A DNA stretch of 21,152 bases from assembly GCA_045578205.1 (NCBI GenBank), contig JAZNJU010000123.1, positions 1 to 21,152 on the forward strand, given 5' to 3'. Within the stretch, counting starts at the first letter, position 1, and every line of letters starts with the position of its first letter. The notes beneath the pieces are model-generated. The model made no database searches. It had not been told where the DNA came from and saw only the letters and a program-made list of their open reading frames with translations. The position numbers and the translations under genes were made by a program. This stretch comes from RGIG8748 sp045578205 (GTDB lineage: Bacteria; Bacillota; Clostridia; UMGS1810). Shown here piece after piece: positions 14,424 through 21,152 of the stretch.

Positions 14424-15367
14424 TTGTCGTCCTCTTTGTTGTCGGTAAGAACAGCCTTGAGTGAGGCAATGGCAACTTCCAACTGGCTGTCATCGGGCTC
14501 TCTTGTGGTTATTTTCTGGAGCCACAAACCCGGCATGGTAAGAATTGCTACCGCCTTTAATTTGCTCTTTCCCGCAATTTTTATAATTTCATAGGATATG
14601 CCCGCAACCACAGGCAAAAGTGCAAGACGAGTGAGTATGTTCTGCCACATCGCTCCCCAGCGGAGAAACGAAAATATGATTATACTCACAACCATAACTA
14701 TGAGCAGAAAACTTGTACCGCAACGGGGGTGAAGTCTGGAGTGCTTTCTTGCATTTTCCACCGTGAGTTCATCTCCGCTTTCATATGTGGCAATGGTTTT
14801 GTGCTCGGCACCGTGATACTCAAACACTCTTTGAATATCTTTCATTCTGGAAACCAGTATGAGGTATCCCAAAAATATGAGCATTCTTATGATGCCCTCG
14901 GAAAAATTCAGTATAACTTTGTTTTCCGTAAACATTCCCACAACTCCTGCAAGGATGTTGGGAAGAAGCATAAAGAGACCTATACTGAAGAAAACTGCGA
15001 CAATAACCGCAAAGTATATTGCCACATCCTTTATCTTGTCTCCCAGTTTGTCCTCAAGCCAGGTTTCAAACTTAGATGGTTTGTAACCCTCTTCTTCCTC
15101 AAGGTCCATCTGATCGGCAGAAAACATAAGGCACTTCATACCCGTAACAAGAGAGTCCACAAAGGAAAACACTCCCCTTACTATGGGTATCTTGTTTATT
15201 TTGTATTTGGAAATAAATCCGCTCAAGGGTTTTTTGTCTATTACGATGCTTCCGTCTGATTTGCGGACAGCGGTGGCTGTCTCCTTGGGGCCGCGCATCA
15301 TAACCCCCTCTATTACTGCCTGTCCTCCGATTGAAGTTATGTGACAGCATTTTTCTTTATTACTCAT
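14417..15367 (-). CDS. DUF1385 (YqhQ-like) membrane protein
   Basis: This 316-aa protein opens with the family signature IGGQAVIEGVMMRGP at 13-27, then a soluble stretch and hydrophobic segments at about 115-145, 155-175, 215-235 and 245-265. HGAEHK at 185-190 and the HPRCGTSF block at 213-220 are the other conserved features, with His, Glu and Cys that could bind metal. The molecular function of the family is unknown. AAGGAAGA precedes the ATG. It shares a transcript with prmC, so a link with translation termination is possible but unproven. Confidence 0.9.
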   Translation of the reverse strand: MSNKEKCCHITSIGGQAVIEGVMMRGPKETATAVRKSDGSIVIDKKPLSGFISKYKINKIPIVRGVFSFVDSLVTGMKCLMFSADQMDLEEEEGYKPSKFETWLEDKLGDKIKDVAIYFAVIVAVFFSIGLFMLLPNILAGVVGMFTENKVILNFSEGIIRMLIFLGYLILVSRMKDIQRVFEYHGAEHKTIATYESGDELTVENARKHSRLHPRCGTSFLLIVMVVSIIIFSFLRWGAMWQNILTRLALLPVVAGISYEIIKIAGKSKLKAVAILTMPGLWLQKITTREPDDSQLEVAIASLKAVLTDNKEDDKW

Positions 15368-15399
15368 TATTATCTTCCTTTTTAATAAATATTATCTAT

Positions 15400-15428
15400 A
15401 TTATACCGACATAGCAACTTCAAGTCAA
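15400..15428 (-). promoter_or_regulatory. Sigma-A promoter of DUF1385-prmC
   Basis: On the minus strand TTGACT (15423-15428) and a perfect TATAAT (15400-15405) are 17 bp apart. It lies 33 bp before the DUF1385 start codon. Confidence 0.8.
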
Positions 15429-15446
15429 TAAACATTTTGTAAACAC

Positions 15447-16151
15447 TCATTTGCCGTGAAGACTCTGGGCATAACGTCTGCGGCGCTCCTGACGTTTTTT
15501 GAGAAGATTTTTCATTCTCTTTTTCCGTCTGAAATACACCAGAGCGAATAGAAATCCCGCAACGAACACAACCACTGCAAGGGTAATTAGAATCTTGCGC
15601 AGTTTCTGCATTTTCCTTTCCCTTTGTATCATTGAGTCATAGTCTGTCATATCCTCGGTAAGTTCCAGTTTGGTGTTGTATTCGTTTTCATACCACCCTG
15701 CAAAGGCATTGAAAGTTTTTATGACAGCATCGTCGTATTTTCCCTTGTCAAAATCCTTTTCCAGAAAGTCCACAAAAAAGTTCTGTGCAGTTTCGTCCGT
15801 GAGAGATGCACTTATCCCCTCGGAAACAATGTGGCAGTAATCTTTTTCATCCATACACAAAAGAATGAAAACACTGTTGTTTCTTCCTATGCTGCCGATA
15901 CCAAGTTCCTTGTACATTTTTTTAGCATATTCATGGGTAGAAACTTCGCCCGCTGTAGGTACCGTGGCTACTATGATTCTTGCCTGCGTTGCCTTGGACA
16001 GAGCGCGGTTCTGAGTATAGATGTATCTTTCCGTGGATTCGGAAAGCACCGATGCTTCATCCGCCACTGAAAGAAAAGTATCCGATGCCGCTTGCACCGA
16101 TACGGAAAATGCAAAAAGAAATATAACTAATATACTTAATAATTTTTTCAT
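15447..16151 (-). CDS. TPM-domain secreted/membrane protein
   Basis: This 234-aa protein has a signal peptide (MKKLLSILVIFLFAFSVSV, likely cut after VQA) and an extracytoplasmic TPM domain at about 25-160 (SVLSESTERYIYTQNRAL, ARIIVATVPT, NNSVFILLCMDEKDY). One transmembrane helix follows at about 187-206 (ILITLAVVVFVAGFLFALV), then a very basic cytoplasmic tail rich in Arg and Lys. TPM domains are known from photosystem II repair proteins and bacterial membrane-quality proteins; the role here is not known. The ATG at 16151 is preferred over an upstream TTG because AGGA lies 8 nt before it and it gives a proper signal peptide. Confidence 0.82.
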   Translation of the reverse strand: MKKLLSILVIFLFAFSVSVQAASDTFLSVADEASVLSESTERYIYTQNRALSKATQARIIVATVPTAGEVSTHEYAKKMYKELGIGSIGRNNSVFILLCMDEKDYCHIVSEGISASLTDETAQNFFVDFLEKDFDKGKYDDAVIKTFNAFAGWYENEYNTKLELTEDMTDYDSMIQRERKMQKLRKILITLAVVVFVAGFLFALVYFRRKKRMKNLLKKRQERRRRYAQSLHGK

Positions 16152-16186
16152 TGGTCTCAATCCTACAATCTAATTTCTACACTATG

Positions 16187-16215
16187 ATTGTATCACAAAT
16201 ATGTGCTTTTGAAAA
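16187..16215 (-). promoter_or_regulatory. Probable promoter of the TPM gene
   Basis: On the minus strand TTTTCA (16210-16215) and TACAAT (16187-16192) are 17 bp apart. The -10 is good and the -35 is weak. Confidence 0.45.
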
Positions 16216-16251
16216 GAGTAAAAATATTTTTAATAATTTTCCTGCAAATGC

Positions 16252-16280
16252 TTGACAAAACTCATTTTTTGAGGTAATAT
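16252..16280 (+). promoter_or_regulatory. Promoter of the tRNA pair
   Basis: A perfect TTGACA (16252-16257) and TAATAT (16275-16280) are 17 bp apart, 36 bp before the first tRNA. The spacer holds a small CTCA/TGAG inverted repeat. Confidence 0.8.
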
Positions 16281-16315
16281 ATTTAAATGTAACAGATGTG
16301 CCAAGTGATTCATAT

Positions 16316-16392
16316 GCGCCTATAGCTCAGTAGGATAGAGCGAACGCCTCCTAAGCGTTAGGCCGGTGGTTCGAATCCACTTAGGCGCGCCA
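16316..16392 (+). tRNA. tRNA-Arg (anticodon CCT)
   Basis: The cloverleaf is complete. GCGCCTA pairs with TAGGCGC, the D-arm is GCTC/GAGC, and AACGC/GCGTT encloses a 7-nt loop with anticodon CCT at 16350-16352. The T-arm is GGTTCGAAT-type, the discriminator is G and CCA is encoded at 16390-16392. It reads AGG codons. It is 77 nt long and co-transcribed with tRNA-Pro 4 nt downstream. Confidence 0.95.
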
Positions 16393-16396
16393 TAAT

Positions 16397-16472
16397 CGGG
16401 GTGTAGCGCAGTTGGTAGCGCACCAGACTGGGGGTCTGGGGGCCGTGGGTTCAAGTCCCGTCACTCCGACCA
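16397..16472 (+). tRNA. tRNA-Pro (anticodon GGG)
   Basis: CGGGGTG pairs with CACTCCG with one G-T pair, and CCAGA/TCTGG encloses the loop with anticodon GGG at 16430-16432. The T-arm contains GGTTCAAGTCC, the discriminator is A and CCA is encoded at 16470-16472. It reads CCC and CCU codons. It is 76 nt long. Confidence 0.95.
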
Positions 16473-16511
16473 ACAAAAAAGAGATTACCGCAAGGTAGTC
16501 TCTTTTTTGTT
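16472..16511 (+). terminator. Terminator of the tRNA operon
   Basis: Bases 16472-16489 pair with 16494-16511 (18 pairs, one G-T) across a GCAA tetraloop. The T-run is in the 3' arm and A-run in the 5' arm, so it can work in both directions. On the minus strand it could also stop DUF2130 read-through. Confidence 0.85.
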
Positions 16512-16753
16512 GTGTCAGTGAGGGGGAATGAACCTATGGCGTGCGCCAAAAATCAATCTGTGAAAAGCAAACTCAAAAACACACGCCATCTATCCCTTTT
16601 AACCAATATAGCACAAGACCTCAGAGGATTTCTGCGTGGGCGCCCTGAGTCGTGCCTTCGGCACGGCGAGGAAGTACTCGTAGGGGTATTCAAGTCCCTC
16701 TTGGTTCACATGCTAAGTAGTAAACGCTGTCACTGCCAACTTTTTCTGTTATT
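16512..16753. other. Gene-free spacer with a GC-rich patch
   Basis: No convincing gene. A frame that starts here on the plus strand has no ribosome site and runs antisense into the DUF2130 gene. Present are ATGGCGTG (16536-16543) with its complement at 16582-16589, and a 6-bp stem CGTGCC/GGCACG at 16651-16665. The GC-rich patch at about 16640-16690 stands out from the AT-rich surroundings. Confidence 0.5.
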
Positions 16754-17941
16754 CTATTTATCCTTTTTAAGTTCAGCAAACTTTGCCGACATAGTCGGGT
16801 TATTCTTTGTAAGGCGCTTAATGGTAAGTTCCTCCGCCTTGTTATTTGCAAGGCGCAGATTATTCTCCGAAGAGAGCAGTGCTTCCTTGGTTTTCTGCAG
16901 GTGGTCGATAGTTTTGTCTATCTCGTCTATTGCCTTTTGGAATTTTTCACTTGCAAGGCGGAAATTTCGTGAGAACTTGTCTTTAAAGTCGTTCATATCC
17001 TCTTCAAAGTGAGTAATGTCCACATTCTGACTGCGTATAACCGCAAGTTCTTTTTTGTATGCAAGAGAATTTAGCGCGGCATTTCTCAAAACCGTGATTA
17101 TGGGTATGAAAAACTGCGGTCTTACCACATACATCTTGGGGTATTTGTAGGACACATCGACAATGCCCGAATTGTAGTACTCGTTGTCCAATTCCAGCAT
17201 TGTAACCAGAACTGCATACTCACAGTTTTTCTCACGTCTGTCTTTATCCAGTTCCTTGAAAAAGTCCTCGTTTTTGTGCTTGGTGGCGGTGGTGTCCATC
17301 TCGTTTTTCATTTCAAACATAATGGATATAAATTCCACCCCGTCCTCGGAGGACTCGCGGTATATAAAATCGCCTTTACTTCCCGTTTTGGCATCGTTGT
17401 CCTTTTCAAAATACGCATTCTGAAATCCTGTTGCACGCAGTTTGTTAAACTCCGTCTCACAGTGCTGTTCAAGGCTTTCGCCTATCATTTTGGTGGACTG
17501 GCGGGTCTTGAAATCTTTGTAGTATGCAATTTCCTCTTCCTTGCTCTTCATTTCGTCCGCGTGCTTGTCGCAAAGAGATTTTTCTTTGAGTTCCCATTGA
17601 CTTTCCTTGAGTTTCAATTCATTCTCAAGTTCAAATATCCTGCTTTCGCTTTCGCGCACAGCATCTTTTATAGCAATATCCGAATTGGATTTGCCAAGTT
17701 CTATCTCGCTTTTAAGACGTGCTATTTCCAAATCTTTCAGAGCAAGTTGCCTGTCCTTTTCGGACTTTGCCTCGGTAACGGCAACCTTAACCTCGGATTC
17801 CTTTTGGGTTTTATACACGTTTTCTCTTTCCTGAATTTCTTTTTCAAACTCCTTGTCGCGGACCTGCTTTACAATGGCGGCATAGCCCGATTCATCTACC
17901 TGAAAAACCTCACCGCATTTTGGACATTTTATTTCCTGCAT
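16754..17941 (-). CDS. DUF2130 protein with zinc ribbon, coiled coil and nuclease-like motif
   Basis: This 395-aa cytoplasmic protein starts with one CxxC (Cys6, Cys9 in IKCPKCGEVFQV), then has a long charged coiled coil at about 30-150. The DUF2130 domain follows from about 150. Within it GESLEQHCE (154-162), GDFIYRES (190-197) and FEMKNE (209-214) are spaced like a PD-(D/E)XK nuclease core (Glu, Asp191, Glu210-x-Lys212). The C-terminal part is again helical (IDEIDKTIDHLQKT). The family's function is not established. The ATG at 17941 is chosen because GAGG lies 8 nt upstream; an upstream GTG touches that site. It stands alone with a near-perfect promoter. Confidence 0.85.
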   Translation of the reverse strand: MQEIKCPKCGEVFQVDESGYAAIVKQVRDKEFEKEIQERENVYKTQKESEVKVAVTEAKSEKDRQLALKDLEIARLKSEIELGKSNSDIAIKDAVRESESRIFELENELKLKESQWELKEKSLCDKHADEMKSKEEEIAYYKDFKTRQSTKMIGESLEQHCETEFNKLRATGFQNAYFEKDNDAKTGSKGDFIYRESSEDGVEFISIMFEMKNEMDTTATKHKNEDFFKELDKDRREKNCEYAVLVTMLELDNEYYNSGIVDVSYKYPKMYVVRPQFFIPIITVLRNAALNSLAYKKELAVIRSQNVDITHFEEDMNDFKDKFSRNFRLASEKFQKAIDEIDKTIDHLQKTKEALLSSENNLRLANNKAEELTIKRLTKNNPTMSAKFAELKKDK

Positions 17942-17972
17942 AACACGCACCTCATAGTGTAATTATGATTTC

Positions 17973-18001
17973 ATTATATATTTTTGCAAAGTGATTGTCA
18001 A
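17973..18001 (-). promoter_or_regulatory. Consensus promoter of the DUF2130 gene
   Basis: On the minus strand TTGACA (17996-18001) and TATAAT (17973-17978) are both perfect with a 17-bp spacer, suggesting strong constant expression unless repressed. Its -35 is 21 bp from the -35 of the divergent operon. Confidence 0.85.
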
Positions 18002-18022
18002 CCAAGTTAAACGCTGTTTGTG

Positions 18023-18051
18023 TTGCAAAACTTTCTTTGGTGTGATAGAAT
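18023..18051 (+). promoter_or_regulatory. Promoter of the LPLAT-PAP2-trmO operon
   Basis: TTGCAA (18023-18028) and TAGAAT (18046-18051) are 17 bp apart, with TG one base before the -10. It lies 32 bp before the first start codon. Confidence 0.7.
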
Positions 18052-18083
18052 ATTATATGTATATTTCAAATGAGAGGTAAACT

Positions 18084-18827
18084 ATGGCAAACCCAAAAAA
18101 GACATCTCCGCTTTTTAAAATATTCAAGTCCATACTTCGTATGTGCTACATAAAAATGCAAGTTGCAGGGAAGGAAAATCTCCCCGAAGGCGCAGTTATA
18201 ATAGTGGCAAATCACTGCCAGATGCACGGCCCCCTTGCCTGCGAACTGTATCTGCCCGGCAACCGCTACACCTGGTGTGCAGGACAGATGATGAATTTTA
18301 AAGAAGTTCCATCCTACGCATTTGAGGATTTCTGGTCGCAAAAGCCGAAACGCTCGCAGCCTTTTTACAGACTGATGTCATATCTTATTGCACCTCTTGC
18401 GGTTTTCCTTTTTAACAACGCAAACACCATTGCTGTGTACAAAGACACACGGGCAGTAACTACTTTCAAACAAACCGTAAGCAAACTGGAAAAAAGTGCT
18501 CAAATTGTAATATTCCCCGAGCACGATGTGAAAAATAACAACATTGTGTATGAGTTTCAGGACAAATTCGTGGACGTGGCTCGTCTTTACTTAAAGCGCA
18601 CGGGAAAGAACATTTCCTTTGTGCCCATGTACATTGCCCCAAAACTCAAAAAGATGTGTCTGGGAACTCCCATAGCCTTTTGCGGAGAAAACCCCATTGA
18701 AGAAGAAAGAAAGAGGATATGCGATTATCTTTCAAAAGAGATTACCGAAATCGCGGTAAATCTCCCCAAACACACCGTTGTCCCCTACCGAAACATACCA
18801 AAAAAATTCTACCCCACAAATAAATGA
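18084..18827 (+). CDS. Degenerate lysophospholipid acyltransferase-like protein
   Basis: This 247-aa protein resembles PlsC-type glycerophospholipid acyltransferases: AVIIVANHCQMHGPLACEL around 37-55, a CAGQMM block near 65-70, and IVIFPEHDV at 141-149. Two positions differ from the family. In the HX4D motif, His44 is kept but the Asp position is Gly49, and the FPEG motif is FPEH. Thus either it uses another base, acts on a different acyl acceptor, or is non-catalytic. A hydrophobic segment near 100-112 could anchor it to the membrane. AGAGG lies 6 nt before the ATG. It is first in an operon with PAP2 and trmO. The family is likely; its activity is uncertain. Confidence 0.7.
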   Translation: MANPKKTSPLFKIFKSILRMCYIKMQVAGKENLPEGAVIIVANHCQMHGPLACELYLPGNRYTWCAGQMMNFKEVPSYAFEDFWSQKPKRSQPFYRLMSYLIAPLAVFLFNNANTIAVYKDTRAVTTFKQTVSKLEKSAQIVIFPEHDVKNNNIVYEFQDKFVDVARLYLKRTGKNISFVPMYIAPKLKKMCLGTPIAFCGENPIEEERKRICDYLSKEITEIAVNLPKHTVVPYRNIPKKFYPTNK

Positions 18828-18841
18828 AAGGAAAGACAAGG

Positions 18842-19516
18842 ATGAAAAAGCCTCTTGTTGACTACCGCAAGTTCAGATTGTCCAAACTAAACAGTCCCGA
18901 ATTCAGCCACCTCAAACTTCTTGGCGGATGGATTGTTTATTTTGCCTTGTATTTTCTCACGGAGAACTTAATTCCTTTGGAAAAATGCCACGTTATCTAT
19001 TCGCCTTTAGACGGTATAATCCCCTTTTGCGAGTGGTTTCTCATTCCCTATGTTTTCTGGTATTTTCTCATTGTGTTTTCCCTGGGATATTTCGCCCTCT
19101 ACAACATAGAAAGTTTCAAGAAACTTCAGACATACATCATAATAACCCAGGCAGCAGCAATGATAGTCTACATTCTCTACCCCAACTGTCAGAACCTGCG
19201 CCCCGAAGTTTTTCCGAGGGATAATTTTCTCACAGACATCATACGGTGCATATATACCTTTGACACAAATACGGGCGTGTGTCCTTCCCTGCACTGTGCA
19301 TACTCCATAGCAATAGCATCTGTATGGGTACGGGAAAAAGGAATTGCTCCCATCTGGAAATTCTTTATGGTGGCTGTTGCAACGCTTATTTGCCTTTCCA
19401 CAATGTTTATAAAGCAACACTCCGTTCTGGACTTCTTTGCGGCAATTCCCGTGTGTCTTCTTGCAGAGGTTTTGGTGTTCAAAGTGTTCTATCCAAGCAA
19501 AAAACAACGGAGATAA
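18842..19516 (+). CDS. PAP2-family membrane phosphatase or inositol-phospholipid synthase-like protein
   Basis: This 224-aa protein has about six hydrophobic segments. PAP2 catalytic motifs are present: NLRP (Arg120-Pro121), PSLHC with Ser149 and His151, and KQHSVLD with His193 and Asp197. The Arg before the last His, seen in classical SRxxxxxH, is not evident (STMFIKQH). The form FPRDNF...DTNTGVCPSLH resembles the AUR1/inositol phosphorylceramide synthase-like branch. It probably removes or transfers phosphate on a lipid. AAAGGA lies 9 nt before the ATG at 18842. An in-frame ATG at 18824 overlaps the previous stop but lacks a ribosome site. Confidence 0.8.
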   Translation: MKKPLVDYRKFRLSKLNSPEFSHLKLLGGWIVYFALYFLTENLIPLEKCHVIYSPLDGIIPFCEWFLIPYVFWYFLIVFSLGYFALYNIESFKKLQTYIIITQAAAMIVYILYPNCQNLRPEVFPRDNFLTDIIRCIYTFDTNTGVCPSLHCAYSIAIASVWVREKGIAPIWKFFMVAVATLICLSTMFIKQHSVLDFFAAIPVCLLAEVLVFKVFYPSKKQRR

Positions 19517-19521
19517 CTACC

Positions 19522-20187
19522 ATGGAAATAAAACCAATAGCAAAAATTCAAACAGAATTTCCCGAGAAATTCGGAATACCCCGCCAGAGCGGAATAATTC
19601 CCACCGTGGGAAAAATAGTTTTTGAGGAAGAATTCCGAAACCCCGATGCTCTCCGCGGACTTGATGGCTACTCACACCTGTGGCTAATATGGGATTTTTC
19701 CCTAAACGAAGAAAAACCGTGGTCACCCACGGTTAGGCCTCCGCGCCTCGGAGGTAACAAAAGAGTCGGCGTGTTTGCCACAAGGTCCCCTTTCCGCCCC
19801 AATCCGCTGGGTCTCTCCTGCGTGAAGATAGACAAAATAGAAACCCAAGAAAACCTCGGCACGGTAATATATGTTTTGGGGGCAGACCTTGCCGACGGTA
19901 CACCCATATATGACATAAAACCCTATCTGCCCTACACCGACTCCCATCCCGATGCAAAAGGGGGCTTTGCCGAGGAAAAACTCGGCTACAGTCTTGAAGT
20001 TTCGGTAGGATGCGATACGGACGACATACCCAAAGAAAAACTGGATTTAATAAAGAGAATCATATCAAACGACCCAAGACCTGCATATCAGAGCGACCCC
20101 GAAAGGCCGTACAAAATGAGTGTCCTGGGCTTTAATGTAGTGTTTAAGGTGGACGGCAATGTTGCCACCGTAACCGAAATATATTGA
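19522..20187 (+). CDS. trmO: tRNA (N6-threonylcarbamoyladenosine-37-N6)-methyltransferase TrmO
   Basis: This 221-aa protein of the TsaA/VirR family has an N-terminal beta-barrel domain with SHLWLIWDF at 51-59, GVFATRSPFRPNPLGLS at 83-99 and DGTPIYDIKPY at 125-135, then the smaller C-terminal domain found in long members. TrmO uses SAM to add the N6-methyl group to t6A37 in tRNAs reading ACY codons. The ATG at 19522 is 5 nt past the PAP2 stop, with CGGAG 9 nt upstream overlapping that gene's end. A longer frame running back to 19279 lies in another frame of the PAP2 gene and is not used. Last gene of the operon. Confidence 0.93.
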   Translation: MEIKPIAKIQTEFPEKFGIPRQSGIIPTVGKIVFEEEFRNPDALRGLDGYSHLWLIWDFSLNEEKPWSPTVRPPRLGGNKRVGVFATRSPFRPNPLGLSCVKIDKIETQENLGTVIYVLGADLADGTPIYDIKPYLPYTDSHPDAKGGFAEEKLGYSLEVSVGCDTDDIPKEKLDLIKRIISNDPRPAYQSDPERPYKMSVLGFNVVFKVDGNVATVTEIY

Positions 20188-20201
20188 ATTTTCAAAATTA
20201 T

Positions 20202-20249
20202 AAAACTCTGTCTTCACCCGCGCCAAAGCGGATAAGACAGAGTTTTTTT
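20202..20249 (+). terminator. Intrinsic terminator after trmO
   Basis: Bases 20202-20214 pair with 20234-20246 (13 bp), with an inner CCGC/GCGG stem, followed by T to 20249. It is 14 bp past the trmO stop, a classic hairpin plus T-tract. Confidence 0.9.
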
Positions 20250-20263
20250 AACACGCAAAACAT

Positions 20264-20296
20264 TGGAAAGGCGGCTGTATAAAATTACAACCGCCT
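20264..20296 (-). terminator. Terminator of the right-end surface protein gene
   Basis: AGGCGG (20269-20274) pairs with 20291-20296, then TGTA with TACA inside across one mismatch. On the minus strand the stem is followed by TTTCC, 34 bp past the stop of the partial gene at 20330. The T-tract is short. Confidence 0.6.
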
Positions 20297-20329
20297 CGAA
20301 ATTCCATTATTTATTGGATTTAGTTCCAA

Positions 20330-21152
20330 TTATTTTTCGCGCACAAGACCGTCCTGAAGTTTTATGGGTCTTAAGCCTTCAGTATCCCAGACAAATGCTG
20401 CGATTTTTTCGCCTGCACTCACTGCAATTTCAAGCCCTTCAACAAGAGCCTGACCGTCTGTTACGCTTATTTCTTCCTTGTTGGAAGTTGAAAGTTTGTC
20501 GCCGTTGTAACTTGCAATTACAAACATTATTTCTTTTGCAACGGAATTTACAACCTTGGCAGTAAGTTTTGCCTTGCCCGCTACAGAAGTGTCTATTGTG
20601 AGTTCTGTTACAAGTTCGGGAGCAGTTACCTCTATTGTTACACCTTTCTGAATACCCTTGTATGCAGATTTTGCAAGAATTACATATGTTCCCTCTGCAA
20701 CTGTAGGTGCAACTGTTGCGGTTACCTTGCCATCTTCATTGGATGCAAAGGTAATACCGCTTACGGTTTCTGTTCTGTCAGCATTAAGAGCAATCCATGT
20801 GAAGTCTTGTTCAAGATATCCTTTCAGCCCTGACTGATTGAGAACAGCAGCCTCAAGGTCAATGGTTCCGCCCTGCTCTACTTTGTTGGAACTTACAGCA
20901 TTTGCAGAAATGCCAAATGCCACTTCTTCTGCTATATAAAATGCGTTCTTGTTGAAATCAATTACAGTGCCCTCCACGGGAGTTTTACCATTGGGACCAA
21001 ATCCCATTTGCAGCATAAAGTCACCTGCTGTTTTGCTCTCTGTAGATTCAACGGGTATTGTTGTTGCAAATGTCTGCCAAGAATCCGTCTGTGTTACATC
21101 AAATCGCTTTATAACCGCTTTTGTTTTATCAGTAAATAATGTCATTGCAAAT
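20330..21152 (-). CDS. C-terminal part of a multidomain surface or secreted protein (partial)
   Basis: The frame is open to the window edge, so the protein begins outside; about 274 residues are visible. The first roughly 90 look like a beta-sandwich carbohydrate-binding or jelly-roll region (SWQTFATTIPV, GTVIDFNKNAFYIAEEVAF). Two Ig-like, threonine/valine-rich repeats follow: QGGTIDLEAAVLNQSGLKGY to VTIEVTAP, then LTIDTSVAGKAKLTAKVVN to the end. It stops with LRPIKLQDGLVREK; there is no LPxTG sorting signal, membrane anchor or SLH repeat in what is visible. The composition is that of Clostridial exported modular proteins such as glycoside hydrolases. The catalytic part, if any, lies to the right. 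Confidence 0.65.
   Translation of the reverse strand, partial: FAMTLFTDKTKAVIKRFDVTQTDSWQTFATTIPVESTESKTAGDFMLQMGFGPNGKTPVEGTVIDFNKNAFYIAEEVAFGISANAVSSNKVEQGGTIDLEAAVLNQSGLKGYLEQDFTWIALNADRTETVSGITFASNEDGKVTATVAPTVAEGTYVILAKSAYKGIQKGVTIEVTAPELVTELTIDTSVAGKAKLTAKVVNSVAKEIMFVIASYNGDKLSTSNKEEISVTDGQALVEGLEIAVSAGEKIAAFVWDTEGLRPIKLQDGLVREK

Noticed and set aside
16512..17012. 166-codon plus-strand open frame after the tRNA genes
   Set aside because: No ribosome site, and half of it is antisense to the well-supported DUF2130 gene, whose coding pattern explains it.
19279..19521. N-terminal extension of trmO
   Set aside because: It lies in a different frame of the PAP2 gene; the ATG at 19522 has a ribosome site and gives the family's normal start.
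1..21152. CRISPR array, insertion sequence or prophage
   Set aside because: No regularly spaced direct repeats, transposase, integrase or phage structural genes were seen on either strand.

Overview
The window looks like chromosomal DNA of a Clostridia-type Firmicute of moderate-to-low GC. The evidence is strong AGGAG-type ribosome binding sites, many near-consensus sigma-A promoters, a ctsR-mcsA-mcsB-clpC heat-shock operon with a CtsR operator, a nadK-argR-recN cluster, a folate (THF) riboswitch in front of an ECF S component gene, and a leaderless LysM/M14 peptidase like those of spore formers. I see no phage, IS, transposase, rRNA or CRISPR. Species cannot be named from the sequence.

Layout, left to right. 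1-406 has no credible gene and is packed with inverted repeats. 407-822 (minus) is a small HicB(DUF1902)-HicA toxin-antitoxin pair with its own promoter. 922-1473 (minus) is folT, preceded by a THF riboswitch and a sigma-A promoter. 1664-5929 (minus) is one tightly packed operon, nadK > argR > recN > dCMP deaminase > tatD, started by a promoter flanked by two candidate ARG boxes. 6037-7110 (minus) is a stand-alone family 3 membrane acyltransferase between two hairpin terminators. 7227-11597 (minus) is ctsR > mcsA > mcsB > clpC, starting at a consensus promoter with a 17-bp CtsR operator.

11598-12314 is a roughly 700-bp, very AT-rich, gene-free region. It holds four DnaA-box-like 9-mers and several strong stem-loops, and it is the least explained part of the window. 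Right of it lie a plus-strand M14 peptidase (12315-13589), a convergent minus-strand DUF1385 > prmC pair, a TPM-domain membrane protein, and two plus-strand tRNAs (Arg-CCT, Pro-GGG) with promoter and terminator. Then come a minus-strand DUF2130 protein, divergently promoted from a plus-strand operon (degenerate LPLAT, PAP2, trmO), and finally the C-terminal part of a surface-type protein cut by the window edge.

The genes are mostly housekeeping: NAD(P) supply, arginine control, DNA repair, dTMP precursor supply and folate uptake, arginine-phosphorylation-directed proteolysis, release-factor and tRNA modification, and envelope or lipid metabolism. The points most worth following up are the DnaA-box region, the repeat-dense left end, a PD-(D/E)XK-like signature in the DUF2130 protein, and an acyltransferase-like protein lacking the catalytic Asp of its family.
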